Assembly: GCF_900094575.1 (NCBI RefSeq)
Contig: NZ_FMAE01000006.1
Span: 434,001 to 498,000, forward strand
Length of the DNA: 64,000 bases
Direction of reading: 5' to 3'
From: Bradyrhizobium yuanmingense
Lineage (GTDB): Bacteria; Pseudomonadota; Alphaproteobacteria; Rhizobiales; Xanthobacteraceae
Part shown: positions 9,289 to 18,062 of the stretch, piece after piece
Layout of the letters: every line of letters starts with the position of its first letter
Numbering within the stretch: the first letter of the stretch is position 1
Translations under genes and position numbers: made by a program
The notes under the pieces: generated by a model
Seen by the model: the letters and a program-made list of their open reading frames with translations, nothing else
Databases searched by the model: none
Told to the model about the DNA's origin: nothing

Positions 9289-9421
9289 CCCTCACCTCTT
9301 CCCGACGGGGAGAGGTCGGCGCGTAGCGCCGGGTGAGGGGCCTCAGGTCCCACGAGAGAGCGTAACCCCTCACCTGCATCGCATCTTGTGATGCGATGCG
9401 ACCTCTCCCGTCGGGAGAGGT
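9289..9421. repeat. intergenic inverted repeat, family A copy 1
   Basis: About 130 bases bounded by CCCTCACC and GGGAGAGG, with internal palindromes (GGCGCGTAGCGCCGGGTGAGG; GCATCGCATC/GATGCGATGC; CCTCTCCCG/CGGGAGAGG). It sits between the binding-protein gene and the ATPase gene of one operon. Related copies lie at 14262, 18063, 46748 and 62644. Confidence 0.85.
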
Positions 9422-9460
9422 GTAGAATGCCGAGCCACCTACGCCTGACCTCACCATGCG

Positions 9461-10483
9461 TTAGGGCTTGTTCGGGCGCAGCTCGACGCCGACGCCCTTG
9501 TTGACGAAGCGCAGCGTGTAGGATTTGCGGTAGTCGAGATCCGCCTTCACGACCCCAGCCTTGACCATCTTGTTGAAGAAGGAGGCATAGCGCTCGTCGC
9601 TCATTGCGCCGATGCCGTTCTTCAAGCTGTCGCCGGAATCGACGATGCCGTGCTCCTTCATCTTGACGACGGAATAGGCCAGGAGATCGTCGGTCATCTC
9701 CGGGTTGAGCTGCTTGATCAGGGCGTTGCCGGCGGAATTGTCCCGGTAGAGGTAATTGTACCAGCCGATCATGGAGGCATCGACGAAGCGCTGCACGAGG
9801 TCAGGCTTCTTCTCGACGATCTCGCGGCGGGTTTCGATCAGCGTCGAATAGGTGTTGAAGCCGTAATCAGCGAGCAGCAGCACATTGGGCTTGAAGCCGG
9901 CGGCCTTCTCCACCGCAAACGGCTCGGAGGTGACGTAACCCTGCATCGCGCTCTTCGGGTTGGCGATGAAGGGCTGCGGATTGAAATTATAGGGGCGGAC
10001 GTTCTTGTCGCTGAAGCCGTATTCGGATTTCAGCCACTGGAAGTAGCTGGTCATGCCTTCCTTGGAGACGAACAGCGTCAGCGGCTTGAGGTCCTCGATC
10101 TTGGCGACCTTGGCGTCGGGCTGCGTCAGCATCACCTGCGGATCCTTCTGGAAAATCGCGGCGATGGTGATGACGGGAACGTTGTTGGCGACGGCATCGA
10201 ACGACATCAGCGTGTTCGCGGCCATGAAGAAATCGATCTTGCCGGCGATCAGCAGCATCCGGTTGTTCTCGTTCGGGCCGCCAGGGACGATGGTGACGTC
10301 GAGGCCGTATTTCTTGTAGGTGCCGTCGGCGACCGCCTGGAAGAAGCCGCCATGCTCGGCCTCGGCGACCCAGTTGGTGCCGAAGGTGACCTTGTCGAGC
10401 GTTTGGGCGCGCGCCGGCGCAAAGGAGGCAAGAGCGGCCAACAAGCCCGCAATTAACGCTCGCCGCAGATGAAAGGGGGTCAT
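9461..10483 (-). CDS. ABC transporter substrate-binding protein (NMT1/ThiY-like)
   Basis: A 340-residue periplasmic protein with a signal peptide ending at APARAQ (about residue 27). The mature part shows the NMT1/THI5-like fold: FGTNWVAEAEHGGFFQAVADG, IVPGGPNENN, LLIAGKIDFFMA, then a hinge and C-terminal lobe. This fold binds pyrimidine, sulfonate or nitrate-type ligands; the ligand here is unknown. The ATG at 10483 opens precisely on the signal peptide, so the long open frame beyond it, antisense to the creatininase gene, is discarded. It heads the leftward operon and is divergent from the creatininase-family gene. Confidence 0.9.
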   Translation of the reverse strand: MTPFHLRRALIAGLLAALASFAPARAQTLDKVTFGTNWVAEAEHGGFFQAVADGTYKKYGLDVTIVPGGPNENNRMLLIAGKIDFFMAANTLMSFDAVANNVPVITIAAIFQKDPQVMLTQPDAKVAKIEDLKPLTLFVSKEGMTSYFQWLKSEYGFSDKNVRPYNFNPQPFIANPKSAMQGYVTSEPFAVEKAAGFKPNVLLLADYGFNTYSTLIETRREIVEKKPDLVQRFVDASMIGWYNYLYRDNSAGNALIKQLNPEMTDDLLAYSVVKMKEHGIVDSGDSLKNGIGAMSDERYASFFNKMVKAGVVKADLDYRKSYTLRFVNKGVGVELRPNKP

Positions 10484-10562
10484 ATTGGCACTCCGTCGAT
10501 CGTGGCTGGCCCAATCGCGACTGGTCCGGGTGAAGGCAACGCGATAGAACCGCATGACATCA

Positions 10563-10593
10563 GGGGATGCGAGCCGCCCGGGCCCGCATCCCC
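10563..10593. promoter_or_regulatory. hairpin in the divergent intergenic region
   Basis: Perfect 9-bp inverted repeat GGGGATGCG / CGCATCCCC with a 13-base loop that itself contains GCCCGGGC. It lies between the divergent binding-protein gene (start 10483) and creatininase gene (start 10637), 44 bases before the latter. It could be an operator, an attenuator or a small repeat; sequence alone does not decide. Confidence 0.45.
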
Positions 10594-10636
10594 TCAAACC
10601 GCAAATTACGTGACAAATTCGGGCAAGGAAACCTCG

Positions 10637-11443
10637 ATGACGCCCTCCCGCGACTGGATCGACATCGACTGGGCTGATGCGAGCCCGGGCGAGGTGTCGC
10701 GCTGGATCGCGGTTTTGCCGCTGGCGGCAACCGAGCAGCACGGTCCGCATCTGCCGCTGACGACGGACGTGCTGATCGCGGACGCCTACCTCGCACGTGT
10801 GCGCGAACTGTTGCCCGCCAGCGTTGCGGCGACCTTCCTTCCGGTCGAACGGGTCGGGATCTCCACCGAACATATCGACTATCCCGGCACGCAGACGCTG
10901 CCGACTGAAATCGCGCTGAGGAAATGGGCAGCGATCGGCGCGGACGTTGCACGCCGCGGCGTTAGGAAGCTCGTCATCGTCACCAGCCATGGTGGCAATA
11001 GCGCAGCCATGATGCTGGTTGCGCAGGACCTGCGCGCGCATCACAAGCTGTTCGTGGTGACGACGTCGTGGTCGCGGCTCTCGGGCGCGGACAAATTGTT
11101 CCCGGCCGATGAAGTGCGGCACGGCATTCACGGCGGCGCGGTCGAGACCTCGATCATGCTGGCGCGCTATCCGGATCAGGTGCGCAAGGATGCGATCGCC
11201 GATTTTCCCGCGAGCAGCATCGCGATCGAGCAGCAATATCGCTGGCTGTCGACGCAGCGGCCGGCGCCGTTCGCCTGGCAGGCGCAGGATCTCAACACCA
11301 GCGGTGCCGTCGGCAACGCGACGCTGGCGCAGCCAGAGAAGGGCGAGCAGCTGCTCGATCAGGGCGCGACGGCGTTCTGCGAGCTGCTGGGTGAGGTCGA
11401 TAACTTCGACGTGAACAGGCTTGCCAAGGGTCCCCTCGGCTAG
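10637..11443 (+). CDS. creatininase-family amidohydrolase
   Basis: A 268-residue metal-dependent amidohydrolase. The family ligands are visible: Glu and His in ATEQHGPHLPLTTD (about 31-44), the HGGN block in VTSHGGNSA and the late Glu in GIHGGAVETS. The family covers creatinine amidohydrolase, formamidopyrimidine deformylase and mycofactocin-type peptidases, so the substrate is open. AAGGAA sits eight bases before the ATG at 10637; the longer frame crosses the divergent promoter region. Its position back-to-back with an NMT1/ThiY-like transporter suggests that it hydrolyses an imported amide or formamide. Confidence 0.87.
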   Translation: MTPSRDWIDIDWADASPGEVSRWIAVLPLAATEQHGPHLPLTTDVLIADAYLARVRELLPASVAATFLPVERVGISTEHIDYPGTQTLPTEIALRKWAAIGADVARRGVRKLVIVTSHGGNSAAMMLVAQDLRAHHKLFVVTTSWSRLSGADKLFPADEVRHGIHGGAVETSIMLARYPDQVRKDAIADFPASSIAIEQQYRWLSTQRPAPFAWQAQDLNTSGAVGNATLAQPEKGEQLLDQGATAFCELLGEVDNFDVNRLAKGPLG

Positions 11444-11451
11444 GGGGCATC

Positions 11452-11471
11452 TTCCTGGATTCATTCAGGAA
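11452..11471 (+). terminator. weak terminator-like hairpin after the creatininase gene
   Basis: TTCCTG and CAGGAA form a 6-bp stem around an 8-base loop, extendable with a bulge, eight bases after the creatininase stop. The following bases (AGATCTATTCTTC) are only mildly T-rich, so termination is uncertain. Confidence 0.35.
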
Positions 11472-11583
11472 AGATCTATTCTTCGCGAGCACGTTTGCGG
11501 TCTTCGAACCGGACGCGAGCAGCCTCCGTCCAACTGGGCACGCGGGCCACAACGGACCGCCTCAACCCCGGATGGAGTTTCAC

Positions 11584-11847
11584 ATGTCGATCAAGACCAA
11601 GATTGCCGCCGCAGCTCTCGCTGCTCTCACTGTTGCCGGCAGCATCGCATCCACCACCACCTCGGCCGAAGCCAAGCAGCCCGGCTGGGTCTGGGGCGTC
11701 GGTGCCGGCATCGCCACCGCCGCCGTCGTCGGCTCCGCGATCGCCGCCAGCAACGATCCCTATTACCACGGCTATCACCGCTGCGGCTGGGTCGCCCAGT
11801 ACAACGCCTTCGGCCAGTACGTCGGCCGCGTTCGCACCTGCTACTGA
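11584..11847 (+). CDS. small exported glycine/tyrosine-rich protein
   Basis: An 87-residue protein with a signal peptide (residues 1-30, ending TSAEAK). A small Gly/Ala hydrophobic stretch (WGVGAGIATAAVVGSAIAA) follows, then an aromatic tail with two cysteines (YYHGYHRCGW ... RVRTCY). The ATG at 11584 is selected because GGATGGAG lies about six bases upstream. No function is recognised; similar small envelope proteins with a Tyr/His-rich tail are common in rhizobia. A strong hairpin follows about 80 bases after the stop. Confidence 0.75.
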   Translation: MSIKTKIAAAALAALTVAGSIASTTTSAEAKQPGWVWGVGAGIATAAVVGSAIAASNDPYYHGYHRCGWVAQYNAFGQYVGRVRTCY

Positions 11848-11924
11848 TCTGAGTATCTGAGGCCGATCTCCACGTGGATCCCGCGTCCGACACGGGCGCC
11901 TCATCCACCCCGTGTCGTGCCCCC

Positions 11925-11956
11925 GACCCCGCCCGGCTGTCCCCCCGGGCGGGGTC
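11925..11956 (+). terminator. strong 12-bp hairpin, probable terminator
   Basis: GACCCCGCCCGG and CCGGGCGGGGTC form a perfect 12-bp GC-rich stem with an 8-base loop, followed by CATTCCGTTTTGG. It ends the small-protein transcript and separates it from the porin gene. The short T-run is four bases, so termination efficiency is uncertain. Confidence 0.6.
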
Positions 11957-12043
11957 ATTCCGTTTTGGATTCCGGGATTTTGTTGCACCCGCGTCACACA
12001 GCAGTGCGAACTCTCCTCCGCGACACCGCAACGTGAGTTGCTC

Positions 12044-12060
12044 TTGCGAATTATTCGCAA
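12044..12060. promoter_or_regulatory. 17-bp perfect palindrome, possible Fur-family box
   Basis: TTGCGAATTATTCGCAA reads the same on both strands around a single central base. It lies about 128 bases before the porin start. TGCGAAT-N-ATTCGCA is a known shape of Fur-type iron boxes in several proteobacteria. That link is an analogy; no iron gene is adjacent. Confidence 0.5.
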
Positions 12061-12187
12061 TAAGGCTTGTCGCAGATTCAGGAGCTTGGGACGAAGTCGA
12101 GGCGAATCGAGACCATCCCGGCCGGTCGCCTCGAACGCGGAGGCATGGTGACAGAATCGCCGCGACCCGGCAGGGATATCGCGGCGG

Positions 12188-14221
12188 GTGGGACACATTC
12201 GCGTTTGCGGGGGCGTGCGTTTGAGGTTGAGGGGTCACAGACACCGGTGCTTGCGAACGGCCGCGGCGATTGCCACGGGCGTGCTGGCTTTTCCGACCGC
12301 CGGCCGCGCGGCCGATCTGCCGCTGAAGGAGCCGGCCTTGAGAGCGGTCTATGACTGGACCGGTCTCTATATCGGCGCGCATGCCGGCTACAGCCGCGGC
12401 TCGTCGCGCTTCGCGCTGAACGACGGCACCGCACTCGGCGACAGCGGCGTCTTCAGCGGCATGATCGGCGGCGTGCAGGCGGGCTACAATTACCGCCTCA
12501 ACTCCGGCTGGCTGGTCGGCGTCGAAGGCGATTTTACGTTTCCCAACTACATCACCTCGAACTCGATCGTCTCGTTCCTGGCAACGCCCGCCAACACCGT
12601 CACCCAGCAATGGGACTACGCCGCGAGCGTGCGCGGCCGCGTCGGCTACACCAGCGGTCCCTGGCTCATCTATGCCACCGGCGGCTTCGCCTGGATGGGC
12701 GAGCGCTATTTCGACGCGCCGGCCTCCGGCGCCGAAATCCCGAAGATCCTGAACACGCGGCCCGGCTGGGTCGCAGGCGCCGGCCTCGAATACGCCTTCG
12801 CGCCGCATTGGAGCGCGCGGCTCGAATATCTCTACAGCCGCTTCGACGGCGCCAACGTCGCCTTCTCCACGGGCGCGCAATACACGTCCTCGTCGCTCGA
12901 CTTCCAGCAGGTCAGGCTCGGCCTCAACCGCAAGCTCGATTGGCCGGGCCTGCCTAGCTATGATCCGAAGAGCTCACTGATCGACACCGAATCGGACCGC
13001 TGGGAGATCCACGGCCAGACCACCTATCTGCCGCAAGGCTATCCATCCTTTCCCGCGCTCTATACCGGGCCGAACTCGCTGTCGCCGTCGCGACAGGCCA
13101 AAGCCACCTGGAGCAACAGCCTGTTCCTGAACGCGCGGCTGTGGGACGGCGGCGAGGTCTATTACAATCCCGAATTGCTGCAGGGATTTGGACTGAACGA
13201 CACGGTCGGTGCGGCCGGATTTCCGAACGGCGAAGCGCAGAAGTCGAACTTCCCCTATCCGCACTACAACACCTCGCGCCTGTTCGTGCGCCAGACCTTC
13301 GGCTTCGGCGGCGAGCAGGAAGAGCTCGCGAGCGGTCAGCTCCAGCTGGGGCAGAAGGTCGACGTGTCACGCCTCACGATTCAGGCCGGCAAGTTTCCGG
13401 TGATCGACGTGTTCGACGGCAATGCCTACGCCAAGGATACGCGCCGGGATTTCATGAACTGGTCGATCTGGGCGCCCGGCGCCTTCGACTATTCCGCCGA
13501 CAAGGTCGGTCTCACCTACGGCGTCACCGCCGAGCTCAACCAGAAGCAATGGGCGCTACGCGGCGGCTATTTCCTGATGGTCTCCGAGTCCAACGCCAAT
13601 CACTTCGACACCAGGGTCGGGGAGCGCGGTCAATATTTGCTCGAGCTCGAGACGCGCTTCTCGCTGTTCGGCCGGCCGGGCAAGCTCAGGACCATCGGCT
13701 GGCTCGATAGCGCCAACATGGGCAGCTTCCGCGAGACGCTGGACAATCCCGCGCTCAATCTCGACATCGCGCAGACCCGGCGCGGCCGCCTGAAGTACGG
13801 CTACGTGCTCAACCTCGAGCAGGCGATCACCGACGATGTCGGCCTGTTCGGCCGCTGGAGCTGGAACGACGGCAAGACAGAAACGCTGGCCTTCACCGAC
13901 ATTCATCGCAGCCTGTCCGGCGGCGTTTCGATCAAAGGCACGACTTGGGGCCGACCCGACGACGTGATCGGCGTCGGCGGCGCGATCAATGCGATCTCGC
14001 AGGATTATCGCGAATTCCTCGCCGCCGGCGGCCTCGGCGTGCTGGTCGGCGACGGCGCGCTGAACTACCGCAAGGAACGTATCCTTGAAACCTATTACGC
14101 CTATGCGGTGAACAAGAACATCACCCTCACCACCGACTACCAGCTCATCGTCAACCCCGCCTACAATGCCGACCGCGGACCGATATCGGTGTTTTCGGGG
14201 CGGTTGCACGGGGAGTTCTGA
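12188..14221 (+). CDS. fused Omp25-like beta-barrel and OprB-type carbohydrate porin
   Basis: A 677-residue outer-membrane protein in two parts. After a basic start and signal (about residues 20-42, ending AGRAAD), residues 50-250 match the Omp25/RopB/Omp31 eight-strand barrel (YDWTGLYIGAHAGYS, GGVQAGYNY, GVEGDF, ending VRLGLNRKL). Residues about 270-677 match OprB-type sugar porins (WEIHGQTTYLPQGYPSF, WDGGEVYYNPELLQGFG, QAGKFPVIDVFDGN, ending in a C-terminal phenylalanine). OprB porins pass monosaccharides. The GTG start at 12188 is provisional; a TTG at 12227 would give a shorter leader. It is monocistronic behind the palindrome at 12044. Confidence 0.83.
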   Translation: MGHIRVCGGVRLRLRGHRHRCLRTAAAIATGVLAFPTAGRAADLPLKEPALRAVYDWTGLYIGAHAGYSRGSSRFALNDGTALGDSGVFSGMIGGVQAGYNYRLNSGWLVGVEGDFTFPNYITSNSIVSFLATPANTVTQQWDYAASVRGRVGYTSGPWLIYATGGFAWMGERYFDAPASGAEIPKILNTRPGWVAGAGLEYAFAPHWSARLEYLYSRFDGANVAFSTGAQYTSSSLDFQQVRLGLNRKLDWPGLPSYDPKSSLIDTESDRWEIHGQTTYLPQGYPSFPALYTGPNSLSPSRQAKATWSNSLFLNARLWDGGEVYYNPELLQGFGLNDTVGAAGFPNGEAQKSNFPYPHYNTSRLFVRQTFGFGGEQEELASGQLQLGQKVDVSRLTIQAGKFPVIDVFDGNAYAKDTRRDFMNWSIWAPGAFDYSADKVGLTYGVTAELNQKQWALRGGYFLMVSESNANHFDTRVGERGQYLLELETRFSLFGRPGKLRTIGWLDSANMGSFRETLDNPALNLDIAQTRRGRLKYGYVLNLEQAITDDVGLFGRWSWNDGKTETLAFTDIHRSLSGGVSIKGTTWGRPDDVIGVGGAINAISQDYREFLAAGGLGVLVGDGALNYRKERILETYYAYAVNKNITLTTDYQLIVNPAYNADRGPISVFSGRLHGEF

Positions 14222-14261
14222 GCTGCGGCTCGGGCGCGATGAAATCAGGTGATGGCCGTTT

Positions 14262-14380
14262 CACCTCTCCCGCTTGCGGGAGAGGTCGGCGCGAAGCGCC
14301 GGGTGAGGGCTTTCTCCTCTTGGGGTTGTCCCATTGTGGAAACACCCTCTCCCCGACCCTCTCCCGCAAGCGGGAGAGGG
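14262..14380. repeat. intergenic inverted repeat, family A copy 2
   Basis: CACCTCTCCCGCTTGCGGGAGAGG at the left and CCCTCTCCCGCAAGCGGGAGAGGG at the right, joined by GGCGCGAAGCGCCGGGTGAGGG. It lies between the convergent porin and chemoreceptor genes and could end both transcripts. Confidence 0.85.
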
Positions 14381-14423
14381 AGCGCACTTCCTTTGCAGCG
14401 ATCAGCTCTGATATCGCGACGTT

Positions 14424-16499
14424 CTACGCCGCGCGGATCGCGTCCAGGAATTTTCCGACCTCGACCTTGAGCCGGCTGCTCTCGCCGGACAGCGATCTCG
14501 CCGATGCGAGCACGTTGGAGGAGGCCGATCCGGTCTGGCTGGCACCGCGCTGCACGTCGACGATGCTGGCGGAGACCTGCTGGGTGCCGCGCGCGGCCTG
14601 CTGCACATTGCGTGAGATCTCGCGCGTCGCTGCGCCCTGCTCCTCGACCGCCGCGGCGATGGCGGACGCGATCTCGGACATGCGGGAGATTGTGTCGCCG
14701 ATCGACTTGATGGCGCCGACGGAGTCCTCCGTCGCCGCCTGGATGCCCGAGATCTGCTGGCTGATCTCGCCGGTGGCCTTGGCGGTTTGCTCGGCCAGCG
14801 CCTTGACCTCGGACGCGACGACGGCGAAGCCGCGACCGGCCTCGCCGGCGCGCGCCGCCTCGATGGTGGCATTGAGCGCCAAAAGGTTGGTCTGGCCGGC
14901 GATTTGGCTGATGAGCTCGACGACGTCGCCGATCCGCCCCGCAGCCCTGGCGAGCTCGCCGACATGCTCGTTGGTCCGCCCGGCCTGCTGCACGGCCTCG
15001 CCGGCGATACGCGCGGAATCCTGAACCTGACGGCTGATCTCGTCGACCGACGAGGCCATCTCCTCGGCCGCGGCGGCAACGGTCTGCACGTTGGTGGAGG
15101 CCTGCTCGGATGCGGCGGCAACGGTCGCCGTGACCTTTTCCGATTGCTCGGCCGTGCTCGTCAGCGTTCCCGCAGAGGCTTCCAGCTCCGAGGATGCCGA
15201 CGAGACGGTGTTGATGACGTCGCCGATCATGGCTTCGAACTCGCGCGCGATCTGATCCATGCGCTGGCTGCGCTTCAGCTTCGCTTCCGCTTCGATCGCG
15301 GCTGCCTCGTCGGCGGACTTCTTGGCGAGCAGCGAATCCTTGAAATGCTGGAGCGAGCCGGCGACCTGGCCGATCTCGTCGCTGCGGCCCGTCGCCGGAA
15401 TCTCGACCTCGTGCTGCCCGGCGGCGAGCGCGCCGATCACATCGGCGATCCGGCCGAGCGGCGTCACCACGCGCCTGCGCAGCATGATGGTTACGCCACC
15501 GAGCGTGCCGAGCAGGGCCAGCACGGCGACACCGGCCAGTGCGAGCATCGCCAGCGCGCCGTCGCGCGCGGCCGAGGCACGCTCGGCGGCTTCCGCCAGC
15601 GCGGCGTCGCGCACGCCGTAGAACATCTGGATGGCCGGCACGATGACCTTCGCCAGTTCGTCGGCGGTGGCAGCATATTTGCCGTCGCTCCGGGCCGCAG
15701 GAAGCTCCTTGTCCACAGCAACTGCAGCTTTTCCGAAATATGATTCCGTCGCAGCCTTCAGCGCGGTGGCGATGCGGACGGGATTTCCGAGTTGCTCGAG
15801 ACCGGCCTCGATGCGCTCGCGATCGACCTCCACGCGTCCCTGCATGCGGTCCATCAGCGACAATTCGGCCGCGGTGAGCGGACGGCGCGCGGAGAGCGCT
15901 GGGGACAGCGTGGCCGCACGGCTGCCGGCCGAAACACGCAGGTCCTGCGCCGTCCGCGCCAGGTTCAACAGCGCCGCAAGCGAGGAATCGGCGTTGATCA
16001 CCTTGGCCTCGAGCTTGTTCATGACAGGCTCGAGATTGGCGAGGACCTCGGCAACACCGGGCAGGAAGCCCTTTGTCACGGCGCTGTCGCGCGTCGCGAG
16101 GGGAACGCTCATCGCACGATCGGCCGCGGCGGTGATGTCTTTCAGCCGCCGCGCTGCACGGTCGAGATTCTCGGCAATCGCGCCGCCGTCATCCAGCACC
16201 ATGACGGCGCGCGTTGCGGCCTCGAAGCCCGCCTCGGCCGTTTTCGTGGCCTTCGTCGCAGCTTCGAGCTGCGCCTGCGTTGCGGCGCCCTCCTGGAAGA
16301 TCGGTCCGATATAGGGAGCGCGAAGGCTGGCGACGTGCTGGCTGGCCATCAGCGTCGCGCCAAAGGCATCGACCGTCTTGATCGCGTCGGAGCGGTTCGT
16401 GAAGATGCGGGCCTGCGGTATCAGCACCTCGGCGCCGAGAATGACTGCAAATACCGTCACCGTCAGCATCGACAGCGCAAAAAGCTTCCCGATCCGCAT
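14424..16499 (-). CDS. methyl-accepting chemotaxis protein
   Basis: A 691-residue transmembrane chemoreceptor. TM1 is near residues 7-28 and TM2 near 315-340; between them lies a helical periplasmic sensor region of about 285 residues. A HAMP domain follows (RRRVVTPLGRIADVIGALA), and then a long cytoplasmic coiled-coil bundle. The signalling hairpin tip (QIAGQTNLLALNATIEAARA, then GEAGRGFAVVASEVK) is canonical and is the part that contacts CheA/CheW. No C-terminal CheR-docking pentapeptide was noticed. The ligand is unknown. No che genes are nearby, so it acts as a scattered receptor. Confidence 0.93.
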   Translation of the reverse strand: MRIGKLFALSMLTVTVFAVILGAEVLIPQARIFTNRSDAIKTVDAFGATLMASQHVASLRAPYIGPIFQEGAATQAQLEAATKATKTAEAGFEAATRAVMVLDDGGAIAENLDRAARRLKDITAAADRAMSVPLATRDSAVTKGFLPGVAEVLANLEPVMNKLEAKVINADSSLAALLNLARTAQDLRVSAGSRAATLSPALSARRPLTAAELSLMDRMQGRVEVDRERIEAGLEQLGNPVRIATALKAATESYFGKAAVAVDKELPAARSDGKYAATADELAKVIVPAIQMFYGVRDAALAEAAERASAARDGALAMLALAGVAVLALLGTLGGVTIMLRRRVVTPLGRIADVIGALAAGQHEVEIPATGRSDEIGQVAGSLQHFKDSLLAKKSADEAAAIEAEAKLKRSQRMDQIAREFEAMIGDVINTVSSASSELEASAGTLTSTAEQSEKVTATVAAASEQASTNVQTVAAAAEEMASSVDEISRQVQDSARIAGEAVQQAGRTNEHVGELARAAGRIGDVVELISQIAGQTNLLALNATIEAARAGEAGRGFAVVASEVKALAEQTAKATGEISQQISGIQAATEDSVGAIKSIGDTISRMSEIASAIAAAVEEQGAATREISRNVQQAARGTQQVSASIVDVQRGASQTGSASSNVLASARSLSGESSRLKVEVGKFLDAIRAA

Positions 16500-16743
16500 C
16501 CTCAGGTTCCCCGACTTTACTTCTGCAATGTCGAAAACCTAGCCGGCGGGCCACTAAGGGCTCGTTAAGCAACGATCCGTAGTTCCGCGGGGTGTCAAGT
16601 CGTCGCGGACGCCCTTGGGAACGCCGTCGCGCGCGGGTTCCCTTTCGGCATGAACAAGCAGAATCGCCAGCACTTCCGCACTGAATACCTATATCAGTGG
16701 CTTGCCGGCATCCCGGCCACACTTGCTTACCTCCGGAACGTCA

Positions 16744-18039
16744 ATGCTTTCGCTCGAACTCGCCATCGTCGTCGTCCTGATCGTCATCAACGGCCTGCTC
16801 TCCATGTCGGAGCTGGCCGTGGTGTCATCGCGCCCAGCGCGGCTGTCGCTGCTCGCGGCCAAGGGCGTGCGCGGCGCCGAGCGGGCGCTGACGCTGGCGG
16901 CCGATCCCGGCAAGTTCCTCTCGACGGTGCAGATCGGCATCACGCTGGTCGGTGTGCTCTCCGGAGCGTTCTCGGGCGCGACGCTCGGGCAGCGGCTGAC
17001 GCAATGGCTGCTCGAGCTCGGCCTGTCCCCAGGTATTGCCGACATCGTCGGCGTCGGCATCGTGGTCACGCTCATCACCTACGGCACTCTGATCGTCGGC
17101 GAGCTGGTGCCGAAGCAGGTGGCGCTGCGCGACCCCGAGAGCATCGCGGTGCGGGTCGCGCCGGCGATGCACGCGCTCGCGAAAATATCGCTGCCGCTCG
17201 TGTTTCTGCTCGACGTCTCCGGCAAGCTGATCCTCACGCTGCTCGGCCGCGGCGGCAAGGCCGAGGAGAAGGTCTCGGAGGACGAGATCCATCACCTCGT
17301 CAGCGAGGCCGAGAGCGCAGGCGTGCTCGAGCCGGGCGAGAAGGAGATGATCGCCGGCGTGATGCGGCTAGGCGACCGGCCGGTCGGCGCGGTCATGACG
17401 CCGCGCACCGAGGTCGACGAGATCGACTTGAACGACGATCCCGCCGCCATCCAGGACATCATCGCCAAGAGCCCGCATTCGCGCTTTCCCGTCTCCGACG
17501 GCGACCGCGACAAGCCGATCGGCGTGCTGCAGGCCAAGGATTTGCTGATCGCCTATATGAACGAACGCAGCCCGGACCTGCGCGCGCTCGTGCGCGAGGC
17601 GCCCGGCATCCCGGTGTCGGCAGATGCGCGCGACGTGCTGACCATCCTGAAAGCGGCCCCAGTTCACGTCGGGCTCGTCTACGACGAATACGGCGCCTTC
17701 GAGGGCATGGTGACCGCCGCCGATATCCTCTACTCGATCGTCGGCGCCTTTCATTCCGAGGAGGGACCGCCCGAGCCGGCCTTCATCAGGCGCGACGACG
17801 ATTCGCTGCTGGTCTCCGGCTGGATGCCGGTCGACGAGTTCGGCGAACTGCTCGGCATCGAGCTGCCGCCGCATCGCTACAACACGGTCGCAGGCCTCGT
17901 GCTGCAACAATTCAACATGCTGCCCGATGTCGGCGATGCCTTCGATTTCGGCGGCTGGCACATCGAGGTGGTCGATCTCGACGGGCGAAGGATCGACAAG
18001 ATATTGGCGAGCCGATTGACTGAGGTCGAGACGGGGTAG
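16744..18039 (+). CDS. CNNM/CorC-HlyC family transporter (hemolysin-like)
   Basis: A 431-residue inner-membrane protein of three parts: an N-terminal DUF21/CNNM membrane region with about four helices (residues 1-170), a pair of CBS domains (about 200-330; starting GDRPVGAVMTPRTEVDEID) and a C-terminal CorC_HlyC domain (LLVSGWMPVDEF to HIEVVDLDGRRI). Family members are linked to Mg2+/Co2+ movement; the hemolysin name is historical. The ATG at 16744 opens on the first membrane helix, with CCGGAAC just upstream; a TTG at 16702 is the alternative. It is divergent from the chemoreceptor gene. Confidence 0.9.
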   Translation: MLSLELAIVVVLIVINGLLSMSELAVVSSRPARLSLLAAKGVRGAERALTLAADPGKFLSTVQIGITLVGVLSGAFSGATLGQRLTQWLLELGLSPGIADIVGVGIVVTLITYGTLIVGELVPKQVALRDPESIAVRVAPAMHALAKISLPLVFLLDVSGKLILTLLGRGGKAEEKVSEDEIHHLVSEAESAGVLEPGEKEMIAGVMRLGDRPVGAVMTPRTEVDEIDLNDDPAAIQDIIAKSPHSRFPVSDGDRDKPIGVLQAKDLLIAYMNERSPDLRALVREAPGIPVSADARDVLTILKAAPVHVGLVYDEYGAFEGMVTAADILYSIVGAFHSEEGPPEPAFIRRDDDSLLVSGWMPVDEFGELLGIELPPHRYNTVAGLVLQQFNMLPDVGDAFDFGGWHIEVVDLDGRRIDKILASRLTEVETG

Positions 18040-18062
18040 CAGGTGACGGCGCACCCGCTTTT

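Larger units (their letters stand above)
11848..12187. other. intergenic region with tandem hairpins and a palindrome
   Basis: About 340 bases without a gene. It holds two adjacent perfect hairpins (CGACACGGG/CCCGTGTCG, 11888-11917; and the stronger one at 11925-11956) and a 17-bp palindrome at 12044-12060. The rest has no recognised signal. Confidence 0.6.

Noticed and set aside
9289..9421. Possible CRISPR array
   Set aside because: The repeats are inverted, of unequal length and have no regular spacers; no cas gene is nearby.
10484..10636. TPP riboswitch before the ThiY-like binding protein
   Set aside because: The CTGAGA and thi-box pattern was looked for on both strands and not found; only a simple hairpin is present.
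12188..14221. Frameshift joining two separate porin genes
   Set aside because: The reading frame is continuous with even codon use and a plausible linker at residues 250-270, so a real fusion is more likely than an assembly error.
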